Source: Pyxidicoccus trucidator (GTDB lineage: Bacteria; Myxococcota; Myxococcia; Myxococcales; Myxococcaceae). Taken from it: 64,000 bases of DNA. The notes below the pieces were generated by a model. That model was not told the origin of the DNA. It did no database searches and worked only from the letters and a program-made list of their open reading frames with translations. This document shows, piece after piece, positions 1 through 9,629 of this stretch (position 1 is its first letter; the number at the start of each line of letters is the position of its first letter). The stretch lies in the NCBI RefSeq assembly GCF_010894435.1, contig NZ_JAAIXZ010000011.1, positions 62,001 to 126,000 of the forward strand, given 5' to 3'. A program made the position numbers and the translations under genes.

Positions 1-127
1 AAACTTCTGGAATACTCATCGTCCAGCGGCGAGATGGCTCCGCGGGCGTGTCGATCCGGCCCGGCCTCATTCGTCGCGATTCCAGCAGCGAGGCATGACG
101 CCAAGCTCGAACCCAGGAGAAGACGCG

Positions 128-853
128 ATGCGATTCATGGTCATGCACAAGATGACGGAAGAGATGGAGCAGGGCCTCCCGCCGTCTCCAGCCATCATCG
201 AGGGCATCGGCAAGCTGGTTGAAGAGGGTGCGAAGGAGAAGGTCTTCGTCTCGGGCGAAGGGCTCAAGCCTTCGTCGCAGCGGGTGCACATCGCCTACAA
301 GAACGGCAAACGCACGCTCACCAACGGCCCCTTCACCGACGCCAGGGAGCTCGTGGCCGGCTTCGCGCTCATGCGCGCACGCTCGAAGGAGGAGGCGATC
401 TCCTGGTGCGACAAGTTCGCGGCCGTGCTCGGCGACGTGGAGCTCTTCATGGGTCCGGTCAACGAGGCGTGGGACCTTGGCCTGATGCCGAAGCCGGAGA
501 ACGCGCCACTCCGCTTCTTGTTGATGCACAAGCTGGACGAACGCTCGGAGACTGAAGCGCCGCCAGCTCCGCCGCTGATGGCGAAGCTGGGCGCGCTCAT
601 CGACGAGATGACGAAGGCGGGCGTCCTCCAGGCAACCGGCGGGCTCGCGAGCACGAAGAAGGGCGCGCGTATCCGCTACGAAGGCGGCAAGCGCACCGTG
701 CTCGACGGGCCATTCACGGAGTCGAAGGAGCTCATCGCCGGCTACGCGATCCTCGACGTGCCGTCGAAGGCAGCCGCAATCGAGTGGGCGCTGCGTTTTG
801 GCGAGATCGTGACGGTGAACGAGATCGAGGTCCGGCAGCTGTCGGAGGGGTGA
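128..853 (+). CDS. Tandem YCII-domain protein (DGPF family)
   Basis: A 241-residue protein made of two consecutive YCII/DGPF domains of about 115 residues each. Each half opens with a similar strand (MRFMVMHKM and LRFLLMHKL) and carries the family signature, NGPFTDARELVAGF in the first half and DGPFTESKELIAGY in the second. The ATG at 128 is preferred over the one at 95 because AGGAGA lies 8 bases upstream of it. YCII proteins are ferredoxin-like dimers, usually single-domain, so this is a covalent pseudo-dimer. In many genomes they sit beside ECF sigma genes; none is adjacent here. No catalytic role can be assigned. Family confident, function unknown. Confidence 0.85.
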   Translation: MRFMVMHKMTEEMEQGLPPSPAIIEGIGKLVEEGAKEKVFVSGEGLKPSSQRVHIAYKNGKRTLTNGPFTDARELVAGFALMRARSKEEAISWCDKFAAVLGDVELFMGPVNEAWDLGLMPKPENAPLRFLLMHKLDERSETEAPPAPPLMAKLGALIDEMTKAGVLQATGGLASTKKGARIRYEGGKRTVLDGPFTESKELIAGYAILDVPSKAAAIEWALRFGEIVTVNEIEVRQLSEG

Positions 854-988
854 GCAGGCCACGACGCCAGTCACCCGGCAGCCCACCCACGCAGGGGCCC
901 CCTCCCCGCCCCCTCCATCCAACCCTGTCGACCATTCTTAGAATCAACGGAGGGCCCCTGACCGCGGCGGCTCAAAGGGGGAGCAGCA

Positions 989-3900
989 ATGATGACAGCG
1001 GAGGCCAGGACCGAAGAGCGCGGCCTCTCCGACTGGACCCGACAGTTCGAGGTCATCGTCTGGGCCGCCGACGCGGTGACGCTTCAGCTCCTGCACGTGA
1101 GTCCGAATGCCGCCAGGATTCTCGGCTATCCACTGGAGCAGTGGTGGACCGAGGCGGACTTCCTCGCCAGGCACGTCCACCCCGAGGACCGTGACGACGC
1201 GCTGGCGCTCTTCCTGGGCGCTACACACCGCCGGACCGAGCGCAGCGGCGTGCTGCGGTTCCTGGATGCGAACGGGCAGGCGCTCCCCTTCCTCACCAAG
1301 GTGCTCACGCTCGACCACGGCGAGGGCCAGGCGCCCGAGCTGCGGTGTTTGATGGTGCGCCTCGAGCGGAACACCCACGCCAGCCAGGCCTGGGAGCAGT
1401 CGCACTCCCTCCTACGCGCCACGCTGGAGTCGACGAACGATGGGCTCCTCGTCGTGGACACGCGAGGGCGCATCGTGGACTTCAACAAGCAGTTCCTGGA
1501 GCTGTGGGACATTCCGGAGGACGTCATCGCCACGCGCGATGACAAGCGGGCCCTCGCGTCCGTGCTTGCCCGGCTCGTCGACCCCGCGGCGTTCCTCGCG
1601 AAGGTCGAGGCGCTCTATGCGACTCCCGAGGCCACGAGCTTCGATGTCCTCGAGTTCAAGGACGGCAGGACGCTTGAACGGTATTCGCAGCCTCAGCGGA
1701 TGGGGGACCGGGTGGTTGGACGGGTCTGGAGCTTCCGCGACGTAACGGCCCGGAAGCGCACCGAGCGGGAGCGGGATGCGCTCCTCCGCCAGGAGCACGA
1801 AGCCCGGGAGCGCGCGGAGGCGCTGGCCAGGCAGCTCGCGGCCGGTGAGTCGCGCTTCCGCAGCATCTTCGAGTCCCACCTCATCGGGCTCGTGCTCAGC
1901 GACACCCACGGCCACATCCTCCATGCCAACGACGCCTTCCTGCGCATCGTGGGCTACAGCCGCGAGGACCTGGAGGCGGGCCGCATCAACTTCATGGAAA
2001 TCACTCCGCCGGAGTTCCACGCAGTCACGCGGCGGGCGTTGGAGGAAATCGAAGCCCGCGGCGTGGCGAGCACCTTCGAGAAGGAATACGTGCGCAAGGA
2101 CGGCCGTCGCGTGCCCGTCATGCTGGGCAGCGTCCGCCTGCCCGCCTCGAATCACAATGCCACCTTCGTGCTGGACCTGACCGAGCGCAAGGAGGCCGAA
2201 GCGGAGCGCGAGCGCTTCTTCCGCCTGGCGCCGGACATGTTCTGCATCGCCGACATGGACGGCTTCTACAAGCGGGTGAACCCGGCCTTCACGCGCATCC
2301 TGGGCTGGAGCGAGGAGGAGCTTCGCGCACGGCCCCTTCTGGACTTCATCCACCCGGAGGACCGCGGCAGGGGGGAAGAGACACTGTCCGCCCTCAAGCA
2401 GGGAAGCCCGGACCCCGGACTCACCGTCCGCGTCGAGTGCAAGGATGGCGGGTGGAGGTGGCTCAACTGGACCTCCGTGCCCGTGCCGGAGACGGGCCTC
2501 ATCTACGCCTCCGCGCGCGACGTCACCCAGCAGCGGAAGGCCGAGGAGCAGCGCGTGCTGGCGGAGCAGCGGCTGCGGACCGTCATCAACAGCGGGCCGA
2601 TCGTCCTCGCCGTGCTCGACGCCGAGGGCCGCTGCGTCCTGTCCGAGGGCAAGGGGCTCCGGAGCATGGGCCTCGTTCCGGGCCAGATGGTGGGACAGTC
2701 CGCCCTCGAGATGTACGCGAACGAACCCGCCGTGCTGGAGTGCCTCCACCGGGGACTCCGGGGAGAGACCTTCTCCACCATCGTCAAGACCGCCGGTCTC
2801 ACCTTCGAGGTGTTCTACCAGCCCGTCCTGGACGAGGCCGGCCGCGTCACCACCCTCAGCATCGCGTCGTTGGATGTGACGGAGCGCGTCCGGGTGGAGG
2901 CCGAACGGGAGGAGCTCATCCGCCAGTTGATGCACGAGCGGAGCATCCTCCAGGCCGTACTGCAGCAACTGCCCCACTCCGTCTACATCGCGGAGGCGCC
3001 CAGCGGAAAACTCTTCCTCGCCAACGCGCAGGCGGAGGCCCAGATTCGCGGCCCCGCCCAGCCCGCCAGCAACGTGGAGGGGTACCGCGCCTATCCGGGC
3101 TTCCATGCGGATGGGCGGCCGTACGAGCCCCACGAGTGGCCCCTGGCACGTGCCATCACCTCCGGAGTGCCGGTCATGGCGGAGGCCATCCACGTCATCC
3201 GGGGCGACGGCAGCCGGGGCATCATCGAGTACAGCGCGACGCCCGTGCGCGACGCGCGGGGCCACATCACCCACGGCGTGGTGGTGGGCGTGGACGTCAC
3301 CGCGCGCAAGGAGGCGGAGCAGGAGCGGGAGCGACTCCTCGAGGAGCTGAAGCTGGCGGTCAGCGCCCGCGACGAGTTCCTGGGCATTGCCAGCCATGAG
3401 CTCAAGACGCCGCTGACGCCCCTGGCCCTCAAGCTCGAGGCGCTCATGCGCGAGGCGCGAGCCGAGCCGGAGTCCCCCCTGGCCCGGCGGCTCGCGCCCC
3501 ACGTGGAAGTCATGCGGCGGCAGGTGAAGCGGCTCGCCGACCTGGTGAACGACCTCCTGGATGTGTCGAGCATCGGGGCGGGACGGCTGACCCTCACGCT
3601 CAAACCCCAGCAGTGCGACCTCGCGGCGCTGGTGCGAGACGTCGCCGGGCGCTTCGACACCGAGGTGAAGCGCGCGGGCTGCGAGGTGCGCCTCCACGCT
3701 CCCGCGCCGGTGCAGGGCGACTGGGACAGCTCGCGGCTGGAGCAGGTGGTGACGAACCTGCTGGCGAACGCAGTCAAGTACGGTCCCGGCCACCCGGTGA
3801 CGCTGAGTGTGGAGGTGGTGGAGGGGCGCGCGAGGCTGACGGTCCGCGACCTGGGCATCGGCATCGCGCCGGAGAACCTCCAGCGCATCTGGGGCAAGTT

Positions 3901-4072
3901 CGAGCGCGCGGTGTCCGAGCGTCATTACGGGGGACTGGGACTGGGGCTCTACATCTCACGGCAGATTGTCGAGGCCCTGGGCGGCACGGTGAAGGCCGAG
4001 AGCACGCTCGGCCAGGGCTCCACGTTCGTCGTCGAGCTTCCACTGCAGGGCGCCGCTGCCCGCAGCGCCTGA
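989..4072 (+). CDS. Multi-PAS sensor histidine kinase
   Basis: A 1027-residue cytoplasmic kinase with no membrane segment. Six PAS-like domains run in series at roughly residues 18-130, 145-255, 287-400, 408-520, 530-640 and 655-785, joined by short charged helices rich in ERE and EAE. They are followed by a HisKA domain with the phosphoacceptor in ASHELKTPL (His803) and a HATPase domain with N box VVTNLLANAVKYG and G box GLGLGLYISRQIVEALGG. There is no receiver domain and no response regulator gene alongside, so it is an orphan kinase of the kind common in myxobacteria. A purine-rich GGGAG precedes the start. The signals sensed cannot be read from sequence; no haem or flavin motif was recognised. 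Confidence 0.93.
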   Translation: MMTAEARTEERGLSDWTRQFEVIVWAADAVTLQLLHVSPNAARILGYPLEQWWTEADFLARHVHPEDRDDALALFLGATHRRTERSGVLRFLDANGQALPFLTKVLTLDHGEGQAPELRCLMVRLERNTHASQAWEQSHSLLRATLESTNDGLLVVDTRGRIVDFNKQFLELWDIPEDVIATRDDKRALASVLARLVDPAAFLAKVEALYATPEATSFDVLEFKDGRTLERYSQPQRMGDRVVGRVWSFRDVTARKRTERERDALLRQEHEARERAEALARQLAAGESRFRSIFESHLIGLVLSDTHGHILHANDAFLRIVGYSREDLEAGRINFMEITPPEFHAVTRRALEEIEARGVASTFEKEYVRKDGRRVPVMLGSVRLPASNHNATFVLDLTERKEAEAERERFFRLAPDMFCIADMDGFYKRVNPAFTRILGWSEEELRARPLLDFIHPEDRGRGEETLSALKQGSPDPGLTVRVECKDGGWRWLNWTSVPVPETGLIYASARDVTQQRKAEEQRVLAEQRLRTVINSGPIVLAVLDAEGRCVLSEGKGLRSMGLVPGQMVGQSALEMYANEPAVLECLHRGLRGETFSTIVKTAGLTFEVFYQPVLDEAGRVTTLSIASLDVTERVRVEAEREELIRQLMHERSILQAVLQQLPHSVYIAEAPSGKLFLANAQAEAQIRGPAQPASNVEGYRAYPGFHADGRPYEPHEWPLARAITSGVPVMAEAIHVIRGDGSRGIIEYSATPVRDARGHITHGVVVGVDVTARKEAEQERERLLEELKLAVSARDEFLGIASHELKTPLTPLALKLEALMREARAEPESPLARRLAPHVEVMRRQVKRLADLVNDLLDVSSIGAGRLTLTLKPQQCDLAALVRDVAGRFDTEVKRAGCEVRLHAPAPVQGDWDSSRLEQVVTNLLANAVKYGPGHPVTLSVEVVEGRARLTVRDLGIGIAPENLQRIWGKFERAVSERHYGGLGLGLYISRQIVEALGGTVKAESTLGQGSTFVVELPLQGAAARSA

Positions 4073-4117
4073 TTCGAAGCGAACACCCCACAGCCTCGCT
4101 GTAGTAGGTTGGCGCGA

Positions 4118-6475
4118 ATGTTCCGTACTCCAATCCTGGTGTTCATCGGGTTCTTCCTCTTCGCCTCCGCCGCTGCAGCTGCCGCGTCTCCAGACGCTGG
4201 CACCGCGAGGTCCGTCGAGGAGGCATCAAAGCGAGTGCAGAGTGCTCGCACTGCCCTCGCGACGGCCGTTCAGCGGATCGAGAAGGAGCCGCCGAGCAAC
4301 GCCGACCTCGACGCCGCCCTCGCCGCGGTGGAAGCGCTGAAAGATGCGCTCAATGCGGGAGCGAACTTCGAGACGGAGGATCTCGAGTACGCGAAGACCG
4401 TCCTGGCTGCACGGAAGGAGCTCCGGACGCAGCGCCAGTACGTCGAAGAGCGCCGGGCCAAGGTGCACATCCACGAGTTCCGCCGGCGCATCGACGGCGC
4501 GCTCGCGACCGTGAACGAGCGCATGGCGAAGCTCGCGGAGAGAGAGCCTGGCCCCAAGGCGATGGACGAGGCCCGGGCCGCGGTGGAGGCGCTCAAGAAG
4601 CTGGCGGAGGAGGGCCGGCCACTGACGAACCAGGACCCGAAGTTCGCCGCGTACCTCACCGAGGTCGATGCGACCGTCGCCCGTCACGAGAAGACGATTG
4701 ACGAACGGTGGCTGCAGCAGTCGGCACAGAAGCAGCGAGGGCTCCTGGACGAGAGCCGCAAGGCCCTGTCCACCGCGCTCGCCGAGCTGGGCAAGGCCTG
4801 GTCGGACGAGAAGTTCGGAGCCGCCGACAAGGCGACGGTGGCGCTGCAGAAGCAGCTCGAGGAGGGCAAGCCGCTCGAGGAGCGCGACAGGGCGTATCGC
4901 GCGGAGGCGGAGAAGGCACGAGCCGAGATCACCCAGGCCAGGCGCCGGATGGAGGAGCTGGTGGCGCAGGCGGGAGTCTCTCGGGTCAAGACGGAGCTGG
5001 GGCCTGCCCATGAGGAGCTCGTCGCGGCCGCCAAGGCGCTCCGCGCGAGGCGCCCGACGCCCGAGCAGTTCGCCGAGGCCAAGACCGCGGCGTTCGTCGT
5101 CCGGAAGCTGGTGGAGAAGTACGAGCCGCAGGCAGCGCGGAGCCAGCCGATCGGCCAGTACCTCGCCGAGGTGAAGAACACGCTCGTGGAGGTGGAGGTG
5201 GCGCTCCAGGTCCGCAGCCTCGATGCGGCTCGCGCCGACGTCACGCAGGCCTTGCGCAATATCGAGAAGCGGGCTGCGACCGCCGAGCAGTTCGAGGAGG
5301 CGAAGACGGCGCTGGTCGTCCTGGAGAAGACGCTCGAGACGGTTCACGCGAAGAACCCGGCGATCAGCGGAGCCGCCGCCGAGGCGCGTCAGCTGCTCAA
5401 GGACGGGCGGGCGACGATGGAGCGGCGCCGGTACGAGGTCGACCTGCAGCAGCAGCGCGTGAAGGTCGACGAGGCGCGGAAGAACGCGGCGGCCCTGGTC
5501 TCCCAGCTCCAGAAGGAGAAGCCCTCGGAGGCACAGCTCCAGGAAGCAGAGAACGCGATCAAGCAGATCGGCGCGGTGTTGGAGGCTGGCGCCCACTTCG
5601 TCAAGAAGGACCGCGACTACGCCATATACGCCAAGGAGACGAAGGAGCGCATGGCGGAGCTGAGCGAGCGCGTCACCCGGCGGAAGATCGTGCTGGCCGC
5701 GGCGGATGCCCGCGCTCAGCTCACCGAGCGGCTGGCCACGACGAAGGAGAAGCTCGAAACCGCGAAGCGCGTCTCAGCGACCGACGGCGACGTCGAGACG
5801 GCCTCGAAGAGCGTGGACGAGGTCATGCAGATGTTCGAGGCGCGCGCGGAGCTGGAGAGGCAGGACGCAGGCTATGCGGCGTATGCGGAGCGGGCGCGCG
5901 CCGAGTGGCTGAAGCTGGTGGAGGCGCTCGAGCTCGCGCGGCAAGCGCGGGCGCTGCGCCGGATGACCGGTGAGGCCCTGGTTGCCGCCAGCAAGGCGTC
6001 GGAGGCGGCCGCGGCCTCCGCGGACCTGCGCAAGCGGAAGGAGCTGTACGCGAGCGCGATGGAGAAGCTCAAGGCCTGCCAGGACGACGGCTCCAGGATG
6101 GTGAAGGAGAACGCCAGCCTTGCCACGATTGACGTGCTCGTTGGCGGTGTCCCCACCCGGCCCCAGGAGGTGATGGCTCAGTGCGCCCAGAAGGCTGAGG
6201 CGCTGCAGGAGCCACAGAAGAGGGCCGACGTGCAGCTTCGGTTCGTCGAAGGCCCGAGGAAGGCTTACGACTCGGCGAAGCAGCTCCTCTCCAAGGGGCG
6301 CAAGAACGAGGCGCTCGCGCAGTTCAACGACTGCATCGCGGAGGGGCGCATCCTGGAGAACCGGTATCCCGAGTTCAAGGAGCAGAAGTTCGACGTCGGC
6401 GGCGCCAGCATGAGCGTGCTCGAGCTGATCCAGGTCTGCGTGAAGGAGCGCAAACCGCTGCAGTCGGCCCCCTGA
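4118..6475 (+). CDS. Secreted alpha-helical repeat protein, unknown function
   Basis: The first residues (MFRTPILVFIGFFLFASAAA) form a signal peptide ending near AAAAAS, so the ATG at 4118 is chosen over a TTG at 4109. The remaining ~760 residues are almost entirely helical and rich in Ala, Glu, Lys and Arg. By eye they contain about seven diverged repeats of 75-80 residues with the pattern 'EAR.AL..L.....P....F.EA..A...L...LE.G......D..YA.Y', for example at residues ~205-285 and ~450-530. The C-terminal ~150 residues differ and hold two to three Cys that could form disulfides. It starts 45 bases after the kinase gene, so co-transcription is possible. No known family was recognised; a periplasmic or surface scaffold is a guess. 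Confidence 0.75.
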   Translation: MFRTPILVFIGFFLFASAAAAAASPDAGTARSVEEASKRVQSARTALATAVQRIEKEPPSNADLDAALAAVEALKDALNAGANFETEDLEYAKTVLAARKELRTQRQYVEERRAKVHIHEFRRRIDGALATVNERMAKLAEREPGPKAMDEARAAVEALKKLAEEGRPLTNQDPKFAAYLTEVDATVARHEKTIDERWLQQSAQKQRGLLDESRKALSTALAELGKAWSDEKFGAADKATVALQKQLEEGKPLEERDRAYRAEAEKARAEITQARRRMEELVAQAGVSRVKTELGPAHEELVAAAKALRARRPTPEQFAEAKTAAFVVRKLVEKYEPQAARSQPIGQYLAEVKNTLVEVEVALQVRSLDAARADVTQALRNIEKRAATAEQFEEAKTALVVLEKTLETVHAKNPAISGAAAEARQLLKDGRATMERRRYEVDLQQQRVKVDEARKNAAALVSQLQKEKPSEAQLQEAENAIKQIGAVLEAGAHFVKKDRDYAIYAKETKERMAELSERVTRRKIVLAAADARAQLTERLATTKEKLETAKRVSATDGDVETASKSVDEVMQMFEARAELERQDAGYAAYAERARAEWLKLVEALELARQARALRRMTGEALVAASKASEAAAASADLRKRKELYASAMEKLKACQDDGSRMVKENASLATIDVLVGGVPTRPQEVMAQCAQKAEALQEPQKRADVQLRFVEGPRKAYDSAKQLLSKGRKNEALAQFNDCIAEGRILENRYPEFKEQKFDVGGASMSVLELIQVCVKERKPLQSAP

Positions 6476-6505
6476 CGAGCCCGAGACGTTGCGCGCAAGG
6501 CAACC

Positions 6506-6883
6506 CTAGGTGGTGACGACGAAGCCGTTCTCCACCTTCACGGGCCAGGACGTGAGCCTGGCTCCCACGCACGGCCCGCCGACACAGCGCCCGTCGCCCG
6601 GCTGGAACAGCGCACCGTGCCAGGAGCAGACGATGAGCTGCTTGTCGGGCGTGAGGTACTGGTCCAGCTTCTGGGCCAGCGGCAGCCCGGCATGGGGGCA
6701 CCGGTCCACGTAGCCGTGGACCTCGTCGCCCGTGCGCACCAGGAAGCCGTGGAAGTACGCGTCGCCAATCTGCAGCACGAGGTTGCGAGCGCCCGGGTCC
6801 TGGAGCGCCGCCAGCGGGAGGAGCTTCACGTTCGGCGGCGTCGCCGTGAGCCGTGCCCGGGGCGGCTGTGCTCCGTCACTCAC
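6506..6883 (-). CDS. Rieske [2Fe-2S] domain protein
   Basis: A 125-residue soluble Rieske-type protein. The two cluster-binding boxes are CPHAGLPL and CSWHGALF, supplying the two Cys and two His ligands, followed by GDGRCVGGPC, the usual proline/glycine loop region. No signal or membrane segment is seen, so it resembles Rieske ferredoxins rather than bc1 subunits. It is the last gene of the HPPD-HmgA operon, starting at a GTG 9 bases after the hmgA stop, so a role in aromatic amino acid catabolism is inferred, perhaps as an electron donor or iron-centre protector. Neither upstream dioxygenase is known to need a Rieske partner. Confidence 0.85.
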   Translation of the reverse strand: MSDGAQPPRARLTATPPNVKLLPLAALQDPGARNLVLQIGDAYFHGFLVRTGDEVHGYVDRCPHAGLPLAQKLDQYLTPDKQLIVCSWHGALFQPGDGRCVGGPCVGARLTSWPVKVENGFVVTT

Positions 6884-6892
6884 GCACGCGCC

Positions 6893-8218
6893 TCAGGGCA
6901 GCTTCGCCTTCTGGAAGCCGGACCAGCAGTGGTCGTAGTCCGACTGCAGCGCCGGGGTCTCCAGCGCGAAGCGCGTCGGCCGGATGACCCAGCGCGACTC
7001 GAACATGAAGGCCAGGGTGTCCTTGAGCTTGTGCGGCTTCAGGTCCGCGTGGATGGCCTGGTCGTAGCTGGCCTGGTCCGGCCCATGGCCGCTCATGCAG
7101 TTGTGCAGCGAGGCCCCGCCCGGCGCGAAGCCCCCGGCCTTGGCGTCGTAGACACCGTGCACCAGCCCCATGAACTCGCTCATCACGTTGCGGTGGAACC
7201 AGGGCGGCCGGAAGGTGTGCTCGGCCACCATCCACCGGGGCGGGAAGATGACGAAGTCGCAGTTGGCCGTGCCCGGGATTTCGCTGGGGGACGTGAGGAC
7301 CGTGAAGATGGACGGGTCCGGGTGGTCGAAGCTCACCGTGTTGACGGTGTTGAACCGCGCCAGGTCATACTTGTACGGCGCGAGGTTGCCGTGCCAGGCG
7401 ACCACGTCCAACGGTGAGTGGTCGAACCGGGAGGCCCACAGCCGGCCCAGGAACTTCTGCACCACCTGCGTCGGCCGGTCCACGTCCTCGTAGGCCGCCA
7501 CCGGCGTCAGGAAGTCGCGCGGGTTGGCCAGGCCGTTGGCGCCGATGGGCCCCAGGTCCGGCAGGCGGAAGAAGGCGCCGTGGTTCTCGCAGATGTAGCC
7601 GGAGGCCTGTCCGTCCAGCAGCTCCGCGCGGAAGCGCACGCCGCGAGGCACCACGCCCACCTCGCCGGGCGCCAGCTCCAGCACGCCCAGCTCCGTGACG
7701 AGCCGCAGCCGCCCCGCCTGGGGGACGAGGAGCAGCTCGCCGTCGGCGTCGTAGAACACCCGGTCCACCATGGACGTGTTGGCCTGGTAGAGGTGGATGC
7801 TGATGCCCGCCCCCGTCGCCGGGTCACCGTTGCCGGCGTAGGTGACGAGCCCGTCCACGAAGTCCGTCGGCTTCGTGGGCGCCGGCTGCGGACTCCAGCG
7901 CAGCCGGTTGGGCGAAACGGGCACCTCGTCGAACGGGCCGCCGCGCAGCAGGCCCTGCGGGTGAGGCTCGTAGGCGGGGTGGTTGGCGCTCGGACGGATG
8001 CGGTAGAGCCACGAGCGCCGGTTCTCCCGGCGCGGCGCGGTGAAGGCCGAGCCCGACAGCTGCTCGGCATAGAGCCCGTAGGGCGTGCGCTGCGGCGAGT
8101 TCTGCCCCTGGGGCAGCGCCCCGGGTACGGCCTCGGTCGCGAGCTCGTTGCCGAAGCCGGAGAGGTAGCCGCCGGGAGCTCTCTTCAGCTCGCTGCCGGC
8201 CTGGGTATCGGTGGTCAC
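6893..8218 (-). CDS. hmgA: Homogentisate 1,2-dioxygenase
   Basis: Opens the aromatic ring of homogentisate to maleylacetoacetate with non-haem Fe(II), in the tyrosine and phenylalanine degradation pathway. At 441 residues it is the usual family length. Recognisable conserved stretches are GNELATEAVPGALPQGQNSP near the N terminus, VVAWHGNLAPYKYDL in the middle, and the C-terminal metal region with EFMGLVHGVYDAK and MSGHGPDQASYDQAI. The start is a GTG preceded by GGAGGAGA. It lies 29 bases after the HPPD gene on the same strand, so the two consecutive steps are encoded in order. Fumarylacetoacetase and maleylacetoacetate isomerase are not in this window. Confidence 0.97.
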   Translation of the reverse strand: MTTDTQAGSELKRAPGGYLSGFGNELATEAVPGALPQGQNSPQRTPYGLYAEQLSGSAFTAPRRENRRSWLYRIRPSANHPAYEPHPQGLLRGGPFDEVPVSPNRLRWSPQPAPTKPTDFVDGLVTYAGNGDPATGAGISIHLYQANTSMVDRVFYDADGELLLVPQAGRLRLVTELGVLELAPGEVGVVPRGVRFRAELLDGQASGYICENHGAFFRLPDLGPIGANGLANPRDFLTPVAAYEDVDRPTQVVQKFLGRLWASRFDHSPLDVVAWHGNLAPYKYDLARFNTVNTVSFDHPDPSIFTVLTSPSEIPGTANCDFVIFPPRWMVAEHTFRPPWFHRNVMSEFMGLVHGVYDAKAGGFAPGGASLHNCMSGHGPDQASYDQAIHADLKPHKLKDTLAFMFESRWVIRPTRFALETPALQSDYDHCWSGFQKAKLP

Positions 8219-8247
8219 CGTGTCTCCTCCCTCGGCGCGCGGGCGCG

Positions 8248-9321
8248 TTACCGAACGGGGTCGACCTTGATCACGCCGCGGCGGATCTGGTCAAGCTCGA
8301 TGGACTCGAAGAGCGCCTGGAAGTTCCCGTTACCGAACCCCTCGTTGCCCTTGCGCTGGATGATCTCGAAGAAGATGGGCCCAAAGAGGTTCTCGGTGAA
8401 GATCTGCAGCAGGAGCCCTTCCTGCTCGTTGCCGTCGATGAGGATGCGGTTCTTCCGCATCCGCTCCAGGTCCTCACCGTGGTTGGGGACGCGCTTGTCG
8501 ACCAGGTCGTAGTAGGTCTCGATGGTGTCCTGCAGGGACACGCCGCGCTGGCGCAGGCGCTCCACGGTGCCGTAGATGTCGCGCGTCGTCAGGGCCAGGT
8601 GCTGGATGCCCTCGCCGTTGTACTGGCGGAGGAACTCCTCGATCTGCGACTTGTCGTCCTGGCTCTCGTTCAGCGGGATTCGGATGGCCTTGTCCGGGGC
8701 AATCATCGCCTGGCTGAACAGGCCCGTCGCCTGACCCTTGATGTCGAAGTACTTCTGCTCGGTGAAGCCGAAGATGCGGCTGTAGAACGACGACCAGGTC
8801 CGCATCTGGCCCCGGCGCACGTTGTGCGTCAGGTGGTCCAGCGACTCCAGGCCCACGCTGTTCTTCGCCTCGGCGGCGTCCGCGCCCGGAATCTTCTCCC
8901 AGGCGTCGTAGATGGAGCCCTTCGCGCCGTAGCGGTCGACGAGATACAGCAGGCTGCCGCCGATGCCCTCGAGCACATAGGAGCCCTCGCCCAGCGCGCC
9001 CCGCGACGGGTCCGCGGCGCGGGCGCCACGCTCCAGGGCCATCTCGTACGCCGTCCGGGCATTGGCCACGCGGAACGCCATGCCGCTGGCCGAGGGGCCG
9101 TGGGCCGCGCGGAACTCCGCGGCCTGTCCGGTGGGCTCCTCGTTGATGAGCAGGTTGATGTCGCCCTGCTTGTAGCGGACCAGGTGCTTGCTCGGGTGCT
9201 TGGAGTACGCAACGAAGCCCAGCCGCTCCACGAGCTTCACCATCACCTCGGGAGCAGGGCTCGTGAACTCCACGAACTCGAAGCCGTTCAGCCCAAGGGG
9301 ATTCTCAGCTGTATCCACCAT
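8248..9321 (-). CDS. hppD: 4-hydroxyphenylpyruvate dioxygenase
   Basis: Converts 4-hydroxyphenylpyruvate to homogentisate, using Fe(II) and O2. The 357-residue protein has the two vicinal-oxygen-chelate halves of the family. Iron ligands sit in recognisable contexts: SLDHLTHNV (His), GIQHLALTTRDI (His) and, near the C terminus, FFEIIQRKGNEGFGNGNF leading to LFESIE (Glu). The ATG at 9321 is chosen because GGAGGT lies 6 bases upstream and the protein then begins like the family; upstream in-frame codons would add 50 residues of poor coding quality. It is first in a three-gene operon with hmgA and a Rieske gene. Confidence 0.97.
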   Translation of the reverse strand: MVDTAENPLGLNGFEFVEFTSPAPEVMVKLVERLGFVAYSKHPSKHLVRYKQGDINLLINEEPTGQAAEFRAAHGPSASGMAFRVANARTAYEMALERGARAADPSRGALGEGSYVLEGIGGSLLYLVDRYGAKGSIYDAWEKIPGADAAEAKNSVGLESLDHLTHNVRRGQMRTWSSFYSRIFGFTEQKYFDIKGQATGLFSQAMIAPDKAIRIPLNESQDDKSQIEEFLRQYNGEGIQHLALTTRDIYGTVERLRQRGVSLQDTIETYYDLVDKRVPNHGEDLERMRKNRILIDGNEQEGLLLQIFTENLFGPIFFEIIQRKGNEGFGNGNFQALFESIELDQIRRGVIKVDPVR

Positions 9322-9431
9322 TGCACCACCTCCGCGCATCGCGTTGGGCGCGAGCTCCCGCGCCGGTCCCTGGAGCCCCCAGCTGAGGGAGGCTCTTCGC
9401 GGCGCAAGGTAGGGATCGACCCCATCGGAGA

Positions 9432-9461
9432 AAAGTACAAAGGGCAGGCATAGATTGTCAG
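9432..9461 (-). promoter_or_regulatory. Possible promoter of the hppD operon
   Basis: On the minus strand CTGACA (9461-9456) and TACTTT (9437-9432) are separated by 18 bases, a fair match to a sigma-70-type promoter, about 110 bases before the HPPD start. The 308-base interval 9322-9629 between the divergent genes holds no convincing coding sequence and must contain both promoters. Myxobacterial promoters are often poorly matched to consensus, so this is tentative. Confidence 0.3.
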
Positions 9462-9629
9462 CCTTCTGCACAATGCGGTGCGGCTAGGACCGCCGGTGGG
9501 GTCCCCACTTCCTACCGCCCAGGGAGGAAACGATGCCCTCCCTCTGGACCGCCGGCCGGCCGAGGGAATGTCAGACCCCTCCGGTAGTCTCCTTCCATCA
9601 ACGAAGCGAAGCCGAAAAGGAAGGTCGCC

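Noticed and set aside
1412..3925. 837-codon open frame antisense to the multi-PAS kinase
   Set aside because: The plus-strand gene has clear PAS, HisKA and HATPase motifs; the antisense frame is Arg/His/Leu-rich without domains, a usual GC-rich shadow.
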